From Neoluteolibacter marinus (GTDB lineage: Bacteria > Verrucomicrobiota > Verrucomicrobiia > Verrucomicrobiales > Akkermansiaceae), in NCBI RefSeq assembly GCF_014904755.1, contig NZ_JACZFQ010000095.1, positions 1 through 64,000 on the forward strand: 64,000 bases of DNA. Reading direction: 5' to 3'. The notes beneath the pieces are model-generated. The model saw only the letters and a list, made by a program, of their open reading frames with translations. It searched no databases and had not been told where the DNA came from. The translations under genes and the position numbers were made by a program. Shown one piece after another: positions 9,258 to 17,929 of the stretch. Each line of letters begins with the position of its first letter. The first letter of the stretch is position 1.

Positions 9258-10376
9258 ATGAGTAAGTCGGACCTTCGACCCACCCAGAAGGAACTCGCGC
9301 GGGTCTTGGGCATGGCCCAGTCCACCGTTTCGATGGCACTTCGCGGCGATCCCGCGATCAACGAGAAAACCCGCGCGATGGTGTTGGAGAAGGCCGCCGC
9401 CCTGGGCTACCAGCCGAATCCTTCGGGCGCGGCGCTGGCCCATCTGCGCCAGGCGTCGACGGTTCCCGCCGTCAGGGCCTCGCTGGCGTGGCTGAGTTGC
9501 TGGCAAGACCCCGCCAGCCTGCAGGGGAGCCGGGAGATCGATCAGCTTTGGAAGGGTGCCGCCGCAGGTGCCGCGGAGTTGGGCTATCGCCTTGATGAAT
9601 TTGTCGTCGGACCCGAGCTGCCGCTGCCGCGCCTGGAAAAGGTGCTGCACGCGCGGGGAGTGAGGGGAATCATCTTGCCGCCGGGGCCGGTTCCCGCGGA
9701 TTGGAGGAAGTTCGACTGGGACTCGTTCTCGGTGGTCCGTTTGGGCCGACTTCCCGATGCCAGCGGGCTAACGCCCAGCGTGGTGGTCGATGACCAGATG
9801 AACAACGCGCTGCTGGCATTCAGGACCATCCGCGGGATGGGTTACAAGCGGATCGGGTTTGTCGGCAGGCCGGATGCCCTGCGTTCCTTCTCGGCGGGGT
9901 ATTTCCTGGGGCAACAGGAAGTTCCCGTGGGTGATCGCTTGCCGCTGTTGATGGCGTCCGCCGGTGAGTCGAACCGTTGGGAGGACTCTTTCCGCGATTG
10001 GTTTGAAGCCGAGAGCCCGGACGCCATTCTCACGGATTGCCCGGAAGTGCCGCAAGTCTTGTCCCGGATGGACGTCAGGATTCCCTCCGATGTCGGGGTG
10101 GCGGCGCTTGGGCTTTTCGATTGCCCGGTATCCGCGGGAATCGAACGGAACTCCCTCGAGGTCGCGTATTCGGGAGCCCAACTGCTGCATTCGTTGATCA
10201 AGAAAGGTTCGCTGGGGATGCCGGAGATTCACCGTGAACTCGTGATCAAGGGGCGCTGGATCGATGGTGATAGCCTGCCCAAGCGTCATTTGCAGAGTTT
10301 GGGGACACCCGCGGAAGGACCGGCGCCACGCGGTGTTCTCGTGGGTGCGGGTGCCCGCTACCTGCAGGCTTCCTGA
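9258..10376 (+). CDS. LacI-family transcriptional regulator
   Basis: A 372-residue regulator. Residues about 8-30 form the helix-turn-helix (TQKELARVLGMAQSTVSMAL), followed by a hinge with EKAAALGYQPNPSG. Residues about 70-330 form a periplasmic-binding-protein-like ligand domain, with VRGIILPPG, a VVVDDQMNNALLAF segment and YKRIGFVGRPD. The frame is open about 22 codons further upstream, but the ATG at 9258 places the HTH at the proper distance. It converges with a ROK-family sugar kinase 30 bp away, which hints at control of sugar or glycan use. The ligand cannot be told from sequence. The C-terminal tail after about 345 is longer than usual and Gly/Ala/Pro-rich. Confidence 0.9.
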   Translation: MSKSDLRPTQKELARVLGMAQSTVSMALRGDPAINEKTRAMVLEKAAALGYQPNPSGAALAHLRQASTVPAVRASLAWLSCWQDPASLQGSREIDQLWKGAAAGAAELGYRLDEFVVGPELPLPRLEKVLHARGVRGIILPPGPVPADWRKFDWDSFSVVRLGRLPDASGLTPSVVVDDQMNNALLAFRTIRGMGYKRIGFVGRPDALRSFSAGYFLGQQEVPVGDRLPLLMASAGESNRWEDSFRDWFEAESPDAILTDCPEVPQVLSRMDVRIPSDVGVAALGLFDCPVSAGIERNSLEVAYSGAQLLHSLIKKGSLGMPEIHRELVIKGRWIDGDSLPKRHLQSLGTPAEGPAPRGVLVGAGARYLQAS

Positions 10377-10406
10377 GCGTCATGTGGCCCCGGGAGATGT
10401 GGCAGA

Positions 10407-11282
10407 TCAGGGATTTGACGGGCCCGTGTGGCGATCGGTGAGGAGCAAGGCGCCGATGATGCCCGCTTGCTGACCGAGGGCGGGAGCCACCACGTACGGT
10501 GTTTGTCGGAGCGGGGTAAAGTAGCCGGCGGCGATCTCTTCCAGCAATGCGCCTGTTTTTTCATGGAACCCGCTCGCCTGGGACACCCCGCCGCCGATGA
10601 TGATGCGGGCGGGAGAGACGATGCCGAGGAGGGAGAGCGAGCCGTGGGCGAGGTACCATGCCTCGGTGTTCCAGGCGGGATGATCCGCGGGAAGGTCGGC
10701 GGCCTGCGCACCCCAGCGAGCCGCCATGGCGGGACCACAGGCGAGGCCTTCTAGGCAGTCGGCATGGAAGGGGCAGACACCCGCGAAGCTGTCTCCCGGC
10801 ATTCGTGGAACCTTGAGATGTCCGAACTCCGGATGAAGGGCGCCGTGGATCAGGTGACCGCCGGACAGGATGCCGGCCCCAATCCCGGTGCCGATGGTGA
10901 TGTAGGCCACATCATCCAGGCCGCGGGCAGCGCCCAGGCGGGCTTCGGCCAGGGCCGCGGCATTGACATCGGTTTCAAGGGTCAGCCTGGCGGAGGGGAA
11001 AGCAGCCGCCAGGGCACGGGTGATGGAGAATCCCGCCCATCCGGGCTTCGGGGTTGCCAGCAACTGGCCATGGTTTGCGCGGCCCGGAACCACGCCGAGC
11101 GGCCCGAAGGCAGCGATCCCGATGTCGCCCGGCGTGCCGCGCTCACGGAGCCAGCCCGTGATCTGCGCGAAGGTCTCGTCCGGCGAGGCGGTGGGGAAGC
11201 GCCACTCTTCCATAACCTGCCCGTCGGCGGTGCCGGTGGCGACGACGGTTTTGGTGCCGCCCAATTCAATGCCTGCGATCAT
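10407..11282 (-). CDS. ROK-family sugar kinase (fructokinase-like)
   Basis: A 291-residue cytoplasmic kinase that probably phosphorylates fructose or another hexose with ATP. The N-terminus has the phosphate-binding loop IELGGTKT, DVNAAALAEA carries the catalytic Asp, and TIGTGIGAGI is the second nucleotide-binding loop. The zinc-site region contains HPEFGH and later CPFHADCLEG, the His-Cys-His-Cys arrangement of ROK fructokinases of the Bacillus YdhR/GmuE type. Length is normal for the family. It faces the LacI gene tail-to-tail, and efp lies upstream on the same strand behind a terminator, so it is probably transcribed alone. Fructokinase is favoured over mannokinase or glucokinase by the CPFH motif, but the substrate is not certain. 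Confidence 0.88.
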   Translation of the reverse strand: MIAGIELGGTKTVVATGTADGQVMEEWRFPTASPDETFAQITGWLRERGTPGDIGIAAFGPLGVVPGRANHGQLLATPKPGWAGFSITRALAAAFPSARLTLETDVNAAALAEARLGAARGLDDVAYITIGTGIGAGILSGGHLIHGALHPEFGHLKVPRMPGDSFAGVCPFHADCLEGLACGPAMAARWGAQAADLPADHPAWNTEAWYLAHGSLSLLGIVSPARIIIGGGVSQASGFHEKTGALLEEIAAGYFTPLRQTPYVVAPALGQQAGIIGALLLTDRHTGPSNP

Positions 11283-11425
11283 GCAAAAGGCCTAACCCGT
11301 GGAATCCGGGACGGCGAGCGCTACGGGAGACGATCGGGGGATTTCCGGGGGGGCTGAAGCTGATCGAGGCGGTGCTCCTTTCCGGTGGTTTTCCAATGAT
11401 CCGGAGGAAACGCCGGTACATGGAA

Positions 11426-11456
11426 ACGCCGGGCTTCTCCGAGGAAAGCCCGGCGT
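11426..11456 (-). terminator. Rho-independent terminator of efp
   Basis: A perfect 11-bp stem, ACGCCGGGCTT with AAGCCCGGCGT, around a 9-base loop. On the minus strand it is followed by TTTCC. It lies 12 bp beyond the efp stop codon. The T tract is short but the stem is very strong. Confidence 0.8.
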
Positions 11457-11468
11457 CGAGAGCAGGGG

Positions 11469-12032
11469 TCAGGCTCGGCTGATGTAGGAGCCGTCGTCGG
11501 TCTTGATGATCAAACGTTCGCCGGGATTGATGAACAAGGGCACCTGGACGACCAGGCCGGTCTCCATGGTGGCGGTCTTGTAGGCGTTGTTGGCGGAATC
11601 GCCCTTCACGCCTTCCGGGGATTCGGTGACGACCATTTCCATCGAGGGTGGCAACTCGATGTCGGCGACGATCCCGTCGGCGAAAAGCAGCGTGTATGGC
11701 TGGCCCTCGATGAGGTAGTTGCGGACGGAATCGATGATCTCGTCGTGCACCGCCACGTCGTCATAGGTTTCGTTGTGGAGGAAGTGATAGCCGCCGGAAT
11801 CCTTGTAGGAATACTCGTGGGGGATGCGCTCGAGATGGACGGATTCCATCGAGTCGTTCGACGTGAGGCGCAGGTTGGAGACCTTCTTGCTGGCGACGCT
11901 GCGGATCGACATCACCACATAGGATGCCATGCGCGGCGGCGTCTTGAGTTCATGGGAGATCACGACACAGACGTCGTTGTTGTGACGGACGGCGTGTCCC
12001 TTGCGGAGGTTGATTGCGGGCGTGCTTGCCAT
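11469..12032 (-). CDS. efp: elongation factor P with Arg at position 34
   Basis: A 187-residue translation factor that relieves ribosomes stalled on proline stretches. The three beta-barrel domains are recognisable: an N-terminal KOW-like domain (residues 1-65), a middle domain with YHFLHNETYDD, and the C-terminal domain ending VPLFINPGERLIIKTDDGSYISRA. The tip loop of domain I is TPPRMASYV, and simple alignment to E. coli EF-P (KPGKGQAF) puts Arg34 where E. coli has the beta-lysylated Lys34. Arg at this place is known in EF-P rhamnosylated by EarP and at the loop tip of EfpL. No modification gene is seen nearby. The gene appears to be its own transcription unit between two strong hairpins. 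Confidence 0.93.
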   Translation of the reverse strand: MASTPAINLRKGHAVRHNNDVCVVISHELKTPPRMASYVVMSIRSVASKKVSNLRLTSNDSMESVHLERIPHEYSYKDSGGYHFLHNETYDDVAVHDEIIDSVRNYLIEGQPYTLLFADGIVADIELPPSMEMVVTESPEGVKGDSANNAYKTATMETGLVVQVPLFINPGERLIIKTDDGSYISRA

Positions 12033-12110
12033 GGTTGCGAAGCGGGATAGGGGGGGCGGACCCGTCGTGCAAGCGTGGAGTTTCCGCCCGGACCGCCGGA
12101 CCGGCGACAG

Positions 12111-12147
12111 AAAGGCCGGCCCTCCGGATTTCTCCGAGGGGCCGGCC
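12111..12147 (-). terminator. terminator hairpin after gltB
   Basis: A stem of about 14 pairs with one mismatch, built on GGCCGGCCC and GGGGCCGGCC, closes on a 4-base loop. On the minus strand it is followed by TTT only. It sits just beyond the gltB stop and before efp, so it should separate the two genes. Confidence 0.7.
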
Positions 12148-12163
12148 CGGGAATGGTTTCGGC

Positions 12164-15100
12164 TCAGCGTGCGCCGGCAGGGTCGGAAGCCGCCTCGTGT
12201 TCCGCCTCGGCGGCCTCCAGGGCGGCACGCTCCTTGGCGATCACGCGGACGAACTTCTGCAGGCTGTGATCCCAGTCGTCGAGCAGGGCGGCGGCGTGCG
12301 GGCTGCCGGTCTTGTCCGCATGATCGGTGATCAGCTTCTTCAGGTCGGCGATGTCCTGGGCGCGCTGGACGGGCAGGGAAACCACCATCTCGGGGTTGAT
12401 CCGGGAGTAGAAGCGGCCGTCGACATCATAGACGTAGGCGGTCCCGCCGGACATCCCGGCGCCGAAGTTCTTCCCGGTCTTGCCGAGGATGGCAACGTTG
12501 CCGTTGGTCATGTATTCGCAACCGTGGTCACCCACGCCCTCGACCACCGCGGTGGCCCCGGAGTTGCGGACGGCGAAGCGCTCGCCGGCCCGGCCGTTGG
12601 CGTAGAGCGCGCCACCGGTGGCGCCGTAGAGCGAGGTGTTGCCGAGGATGGTGTTGGTCGCCGGATTGAACTTCGAACCCGGGGTGACCTTGACCACGAT
12701 CTCGCCCGCGGCCATGCCCTTGCCGGTGTAGTCGTTGGCCTCGCCGGTGAGCTCGATCTTGACGCCGGACACCAGGAAGGTGCCGAGCGACTGGCCGGCG
12801 GACCCGCGCAGCTTGAGGGTCACGGCGGTGTGGCCGTTGAAGCCGGTGTTGCCGTGGATCTCGGCGATGCGGCCGGACAGGCGGGTGCCGATGTTACGGT
12901 CGGTGTTGACGATGTCGTAGCTGAGTTCGACCGGTGCACGGTCGGGCAGCGCCATGATCGCGGCGGCGATTTCCGGCGGCGTCGAATCGCGGCCGTATTC
13001 CGGCGTGTCCGCCGGGATGTCACCGGTGCCGACGGCCTGGACCAGATCGCGCAGGATCTGGAGGTCGAGCGGGGTCTTGGAGATGCCGTCGTTGCGGTCC
13101 TGGGTGCAGATCCGGGACAAGCTGGAGGCCTCCACACCGTGGTGCTTGGCGAGGTCGGGGATGACGTCCTTGAGGACCGGGTCGAGGTTGACCAGGTTGG
13201 CCTTGGGGTGGCCCGGGACTTCGCGCTGGCGGAGGAACTCCGGCCGCCCGATTAGCTCGTCGAGGCTGCGGATCCCGAGTCCGGCCATGATTTCACGGGC
13301 TTCCTGGGCGACGCCGTTGAGGAAGTTGACCACCATTTCCGGGGTGCCCTTGAACTTGGCGCGCCACTTCGGATCGGTGGTAGCGACCCCGACCGGGCAG
13401 TTGTTGAGGTGGCACTTGCGGACGTAGACGCAGCCCATGGCGATCATCGCGATGGTGCCGAAGTTGTACTCCTCGGCGCCGAGGATGGCGGCAGTGACGA
13501 TGTCGCGGCCGGTGCGCAAGCCGCCGTCGGTGCGGACGATCACCCGGTTGCGGAGATTGTTGATGAGCAACGTCTGCTGGGCCTCGGAGAGACCCAGTTC
13601 CCACGGTGATCCGGCGTGCTTCGTGGAGGACAGTGGCGAGGCGGCGGTGCCGCCGTCGTGGCCGGAGATCAGGATGGTGTCGGCGCTGGCCTTGGCGACG
13701 CCGGAGGCGACGGTGCCGACGCCGGTTTCGGCGACGAGTTTCACCGTGATCCGCGCCCGCGGGTTCACTTCCTTGAGGTCGTGGATGAGCTGGGCGAGGT
13801 CCTCGATACTATAGATGTCGTGGTGCGGCGGCGGCGAGATCAGCTGGACGCCGGGCTGGGTGTTGCGCAGGCGGGCGATCAGGGCGTTGACCTTGTGGCC
13901 GGGAAGCTGGCCGCCTTCACCGGGCTTGGCGCCCTGGGCCATCTTGATCTCCAGCTCGTCGGCATTGACGAGGTAGAAAGCGGACACGCCGAATCGGCCT
14001 GAGGCAACCTGCTTGATCCACGACCGGGCCATGTCGCCGTTGGCGTAGGGCTTGAAGCGGACGGGATCCTCGCCGCCCTCGCCGGAATCGGACTTGGCAC
14101 CGATCCGGTTCATGGCGATCGCCAGTGTTTCGTGCGCCTCGGGCGAGAGAGCGCCGAGCGACATCGCCGCGGTGGTGAAGCGGCGGCGGATGTTTTCGAT
14201 CGGCTCGACCTCGTCGAGCGGAACCGGGCCGGAAGAGGAGGGGACGAATTCGAAGAGGTCCTTGATCGCGACCGGAGTGGTCTCGAGGGTCATCTTGACG
14301 TAGTCCTCGTAATCCTCGGCCTTGCCGCTCTTCACGAAGGTGTGGAAGTTCTTGATGACGTCGGTGGTCAGGGCGTGGCGTTCGCCGGACTTGCGGAAGC
14401 GGTTGTAACCGGGATCACCGAGGTCGAGCGTTTCGCCGGCCGGGACTTCCGTTTCGAAGGCGGTACGGTGGCGGATGAGCGACTCCTCGGCGATCTCGTG
14501 GAAGCCGATGCCGCCGATCTTCGACTGCACGCCGGTGAAGGCGTAGTCGACCACGTCCTTGCCGATGCCGATGGCTTCGAAGATCTGGGCACCCTGATAG
14601 GAGTTGAGCACCGAGATGCCCATCTTGGACATGATCTTGAGCACGCCCTTCTCGAGGGCCTTGGCGTAGTTTGCCATCGCCTTTTCGACGATGATGCCGT
14701 CGAGCTTGCCCTTGCCTTCATCGGCCGCGACCAGCTGGCGCACGGTGGCAAAACCGAGATACGGGCAGACGGCGGTGACGCCGAAGCCGAAGGCACAGGC
14801 GACCTGGTGGGTGTCGCGGATCTCACCGGACTCGATGACCAGCGAGCAGCGCATCCGCTTGCGGACGCGGTTGAGGTGATGATGGACGGTGCCAATCGCG
14901 AGGATCGACGGGATCGGCACGCGGCTGGTCGATGCGGCTCGATCCGACAGGATCATGATGCTGACGCCCTTCTCGACCGCGGCCTCCGCTTCGGCGCAAA
15001 GTTCGTCGAGGCGCGCCTTGAGACCTTCCTTGCCGGAGGCAGCCGGCCAGGTGATGTCGAGCACCGCGGACGGGAAGCCGTGTTCCTCGAGATGCTTGAT

Positions 15101-16843
15101 GCGCTCGAGCTGGTGCTCGAAAAGGATCGCCGACTCGAGGTTGACGATGCGGCAGTGTTCCGGGGAATCCTCGAGAAGGTTCCTTTCCGGGCCGAGGCCC
15201 GCCGAGGAACTCATCACCGCCCATTCGCGGATCGGGTCGATCGGCGGGTTGGTGACCTGGGCGAAGCGTTGCTTGAAGTAGGTGAAGAGCAGGCGGGGAT
15301 AGGTCGACAGGACCGCCAGCGGGATGTCATCGCCCATCGAGAACACCGCCTCCTGGGCCGCCTTGATCATCGGCGGGAACACCATGTCGAGCTCCTCGAT
15401 CGAGATGCCGTGGGCCACTTGCTGACGCGAAAGCTCGAGCGCGGAGAAGTCCTCGGCCGGGGCCAGGGCTTCCGGCGAGCAGAAGCGGCGGAGTTCCAGC
15501 CGGTTCTCGTCGATCCAGCGGCCGTAGGGCTTTTGCTTGGCCAGGGCTTCCTTGACCTCGCGGTCGTTGCGGACTTCCCCGGTCGAAGTGTCGACCGAGA
15601 GCATCTGGCCGGGGCCGAGGCGGCCCTTGCGAATGACGGTGGTGTCGTCGATGACGACCGCGCCGGCTTCGGAGCCGATGTAGAGCAAGCCGTCCTCGGT
15701 GAGCTTGTAGCGCGACGGGCGGAGGCCGTTGCGGTCGAGCGAGGCGCAGAGCTTGACGCCGTCCGTGTAAACCAGGCCGGCCGGTCCGTCCCAGGGTTCG
15801 GAGAAGGACCGGGTGTACTGATAGAAGGCCCGCAGGTCGTCGGAAATGTCCTCGTCGTTGCGGTAGGCGGGAGGAACCAGCATGCACATCGCGTGCTCGA
15901 GCGAACGGCCGGAGAGGACCAACAGCTCAAGGGCGTGGTCGAGGGACGCGGAGTCTGACTCATGCTCGTTCATCAGGTCCTGGAGCAGTTCGACGTCCTT
16001 GCCCCAGATCTCGCTCTCGAAGAACTCCTCGCGGGAAGCCATCCAGTTGCGGTTGCCTTCGACGGTGTTGATTTCACCGTTGTGGCACATCATGCGGAAG
16101 GGCTGGCCGAGCGGCCAGGCCGGGAAGGTGTTGGTCGAGAAGCGCTGGTGGTAAAGCGTGATCGCGGTTTCGAAATCGGAGTCCTGGAGGTCCTTGTAGA
16201 ACGCGCGCAGGGCGGCCGGCATGGCGAGGCCCTTGTAGGAAATGAGCCGGCTCGAGAATGACGGCATGTAAAAGCCGTTCAGGCCCTTGGTCTGCCGCTC
16301 GATGGCGCGGCGGCACAGGAAGAGCTGGCGCTCGAAGTGATCGCCGTCCCAACCGGCAGGCTTGCGGAGCAGGAGGTGTTCGATTTGCGGGCGGGTTGCC
16401 AGCGCGAGCTTGCCGAGGGCGTCCGGATCGACCGGCGCCTCGCGCCAGCCGATGACGGAGATGCCGCGCTTGGCGACGACCTCTTCGGCCATGGCCTTGA
16501 GCTGCTGGCGGCCGGCGGCATCGTCGACCGGGAGGAAGAACACCGCGACTGCAAGGTCGCCGGGGTCATGGAGCTTGGTGCCGAGCGCTTCCGCTGCCTT
16601 GAGGAAGATCGGGTAGGGGATCTGCGAGAGGATGCCGGAGCCGTCACCGGTCTTCATGTCGGCATCGACCGCACCGCGGTGGGTCATGTTGCACACCGAG
16701 CTCAGCGCATAGTCGAGGATCTGGTAGGAGCGCTTGCCGTGGATCTGGGCGATGGCGCCCATGCCGCAGTTGTCGCGTTCGGCCGAAAGGCGGTGGAGGG
16801 ATCCGGAAACCAGCGGAGTGCTCGGGTGATAATAGGGATTCAT
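12164..16843 (-). CDS. gltB: glutamate synthase large subunit
   Basis: A 1559-residue enzyme that transfers the amide of glutamine to 2-oxoglutarate to make glutamate. ERDNCGMG has Cys26 as the expected N-terminal nucleophile after removal of a 25-residue propeptide. The class II amidotransferase domain covers about 26-430 and a central domain about 480-770. The FMN-binding synthase domain covers about 830-1210 and includes GAKSDSGEGGEDP and the 3Fe-4S ligands in CHLNNCPVGVAT near 1135-1150. The C-terminal GXGXG beta-helix domain has GGTAYVYDVDG. Length fits bacterial large subunits. No gltD-like reductase lies beside it, so the electron donor (NADPH via a distant GltD, or ferredoxin) cannot be decided. 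The ATG start places Cys26 correctly; no strong ribosome binding site is visible. Confidence 0.97.
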   Translation of the reverse strand: MNPYYHPSTPLVSGSLHRLSAERDNCGMGAIAQIHGKRSYQILDYALSSVCNMTHRGAVDADMKTGDGSGILSQIPYPIFLKAAEALGTKLHDPGDLAVAVFFLPVDDAAGRQQLKAMAEEVVAKRGISVIGWREAPVDPDALGKLALATRPQIEHLLLRKPAGWDGDHFERQLFLCRRAIERQTKGLNGFYMPSFSSRLISYKGLAMPAALRAFYKDLQDSDFETAITLYHQRFSTNTFPAWPLGQPFRMMCHNGEINTVEGNRNWMASREEFFESEIWGKDVELLQDLMNEHESDSASLDHALELLVLSGRSLEHAMCMLVPPAYRNDEDISDDLRAFYQYTRSFSEPWDGPAGLVYTDGVKLCASLDRNGLRPSRYKLTEDGLLYIGSEAGAVVIDDTTVIRKGRLGPGQMLSVDTSTGEVRNDREVKEALAKQKPYGRWIDENRLELRRFCSPEALAPAEDFSALELSRQQVAHGISIEELDMVFPPMIKAAQEAVFSMGDDIPLAVLSTYPRLLFTYFKQRFAQVTNPPIDPIREWAVMSSSAGLGPERNLLEDSPEHCRIVNLESAILFEHQLERIKHLEEHGFPSAVLDITWPAASGKEGLKARLDELCAEAEAAVEKGVSIMILSDRAASTSRVPIPSILAIGTVHHHLNRVRKRMRCSLVIESGEIRDTHQVACAFGFGVTAVCPYLGFATVRQLVAADEGKGKLDGIIVEKAMANYAKALEKGVLKIMSKMGISVLNSYQGAQIFEAIGIGKDVVDYAFTGVQSKIGGIGFHEIAEESLIRHRTAFETEVPAGETLDLGDPGYNRFRKSGERHALTTDVIKNFHTFVKSGKAEDYEDYVKMTLETTPVAIKDLFEFVPSSSGPVPLDEVEPIENIRRRFTTAAMSLGALSPEAHETLAIAMNRIGAKSDSGEGGEDPVRFKPYANGDMARSWIKQVASGRFGVSAFYLVNADELEIKMAQGAKPGEGGQLPGHKVNALIARLRNTQPGVQLISPPPHHDIYSIEDLAQLIHDLKEVNPRARITVKLVAETGVGTVASGVAKASADTILISGHDGGTAASPLSSTKHAGSPWELGLSEAQQTLLINNLRNRVIVRTDGGLRTGRDIVTAAILGAEEYNFGTIAMIAMGCVYVRKCHLNNCPVGVATTDPKWRAKFKGTPEMVVNFLNGVAQEAREIMAGLGIRSLDELIGRPEFLRQREVPGHPKANLVNLDPVLKDVIPDLAKHHGVEASSLSRICTQDRNDGISKTPLDLQILRDLVQAVGTGDIPADTPEYGRDSTPPEIAAAIMALPDRAPVELSYDIVNTDRNIGTRLSGRIAEIHGNTGFNGHTAVTLKLRGSAGQSLGTFLVSGVKIELTGEANDYTGKGMAAGEIVVKVTPGSKFNPATNTILGNTSLYGATGGALYANGRAGERFAVRNSGATAVVEGVGDHGCEYMTNGNVAILGKTGKNFGAGMSGGTAYVYDVDGRFYSRINPEMVVSLPVQRAQDIADLKKLITDHADKTGSPHAAALLDDWDHSLQKFVRVIAKERAALEAAEAEHEAASDPAGAR

Positions 16844-16984
16844 CGCAGGAAATGGCAGAAATTGCCGTCCCCGCGGACCCGCGTTTTTACCACGGCGCGG
16901 AGCTCTCCCGCGGGGCGGGGAATAAACGGCAGCTTCCTCGGAGTGCCAAGCAGGAATTGTGCCCTCGCCGCCCGTCCGGTTCTG

Positions 16985-17836
16985 TCATAACGGCTCCACC
17001 AGCCCCTCGTCGGCCGGTGCCGGTTCAAGCAGGCCGAGACTCACCAAAAAGCGGTCGGCGGCGGAGACGCTCAGCTCGTAGTGGAGGTCGGAAACGTTGA
17101 AATTGAAGAACGAGTGCTCGGCGTTCTCGAAATCCACCAGCTCGATCTTGTTCCGGCGCCAGCGCATCGACTTGCAGAACTTTTCCGCATGCACGAAGGG
17201 TGTCACCCGGTCGCGCTTGCCGTGGAAAAGGATCATCGGCGGCGCCTTGCGGCGGACGGCCCGCAGCGGCGACAGGCGCTTGGCGGTCGAGTGGTCCGGG
17301 AAGCGTTGGAGCAAGGGGTGGACCATCGGGTCCAACAGGGTGCTGAACAGCAGGAGGGCGGCCGGGGAATAGGCCGGGGCGACCTCGTCTTTTTTCAGTT
17401 TCGGCAGCGTCACGGCAAGTGCCAGGAAGGCCCCGCCGGCCGCACCACCGAGGATGACCTTGGACGGATCGACGCCGAAATGTTGCTCAAAGCCTGCCAC
17501 CCATTTCAGGAAGGCATGGAGATCCTCGAGCGCCTCGACGGGGCCCGTCCGGTGGACCGAGCCGACGCGGGTTTCCAGCGTTACCGTCACTGCTCCGCGC
17601 TGGGCGAAATGCAGGCAATGGGGGACAAACTGGGTGGCCATCGGCGACTCCCAGAAGCCGCCGTGAAGAAAAATGATGAGCGGCCGCAGGTCGCCCTGTT
17701 CGAAGCCCGGGGGCGTGAAGAAGTGGGCTTGGAGCGGACCTTCCGGAGATTCCGCATACGTGAAGGTGGTCGCAGATTTCAGCATCTCCCGCTGGCGGGC
17801 CTGGCCGATCAGCGGGGTTCTATGGAGCTGACTCAT
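16985..17836 (-). CDS. alpha/beta-hydrolase-fold protein lacking the nucleophilic serine
   Basis: A 283-residue protein of the esterase/BD-FAE/HSL-like kind. LHGGFWES forms the oxyanion-hole HGG motif, HGKRDRVTPF supplies the usual acid Asp, and NAEHSFFNF the His. The nucleophile elbow, normally GDSAGG or GxSxG, reads GGAAGG, with Ala132 where Ser is expected; the codon is GCG and the reading frame around it is clean. If read correctly, the protein is a catalytically impaired paralogue, perhaps a binding or regulatory protein. The frame is open 27 codons further upstream, but MSQLHRTPL is the likelier start. It follows gltB's upstream region on the same strand with about 140 bp between them. 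No signal peptide is seen. Confidence 0.8.
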   Translation of the reverse strand: MSQLHRTPLIGQARQREMLKSATTFTYAESPEGPLQAHFFTPPGFEQGDLRPLIIFLHGGFWESPMATQFVPHCLHFAQRGAVTVTLETRVGSVHRTGPVEALEDLHAFLKWVAGFEQHFGVDPSKVILGGAAGGAFLALAVTLPKLKKDEVAPAYSPAALLLFSTLLDPMVHPLLQRFPDHSTAKRLSPLRAVRRKAPPMILFHGKRDRVTPFVHAEKFCKSMRWRRNKIELVDFENAEHSFFNFNVSDLHYELSVSAADRFLVSLGLLEPAPADEGLVEPL

Positions 17837-17929
17837 CAAGGGGGAATGGGAAGGTCGGATCTCCGGAAACGGCCGGAGGACGAAAAGAATTGTTATGAGC
17901 GAGGCCTCCTTGTCCAATCCAATTCACCG

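Noticed and set aside
14132-15958. Plus-strand frame of about 608 codons inside gltB
   Set aside because: gltB is certain from its motifs; this frame has no family resemblance and atypical composition.
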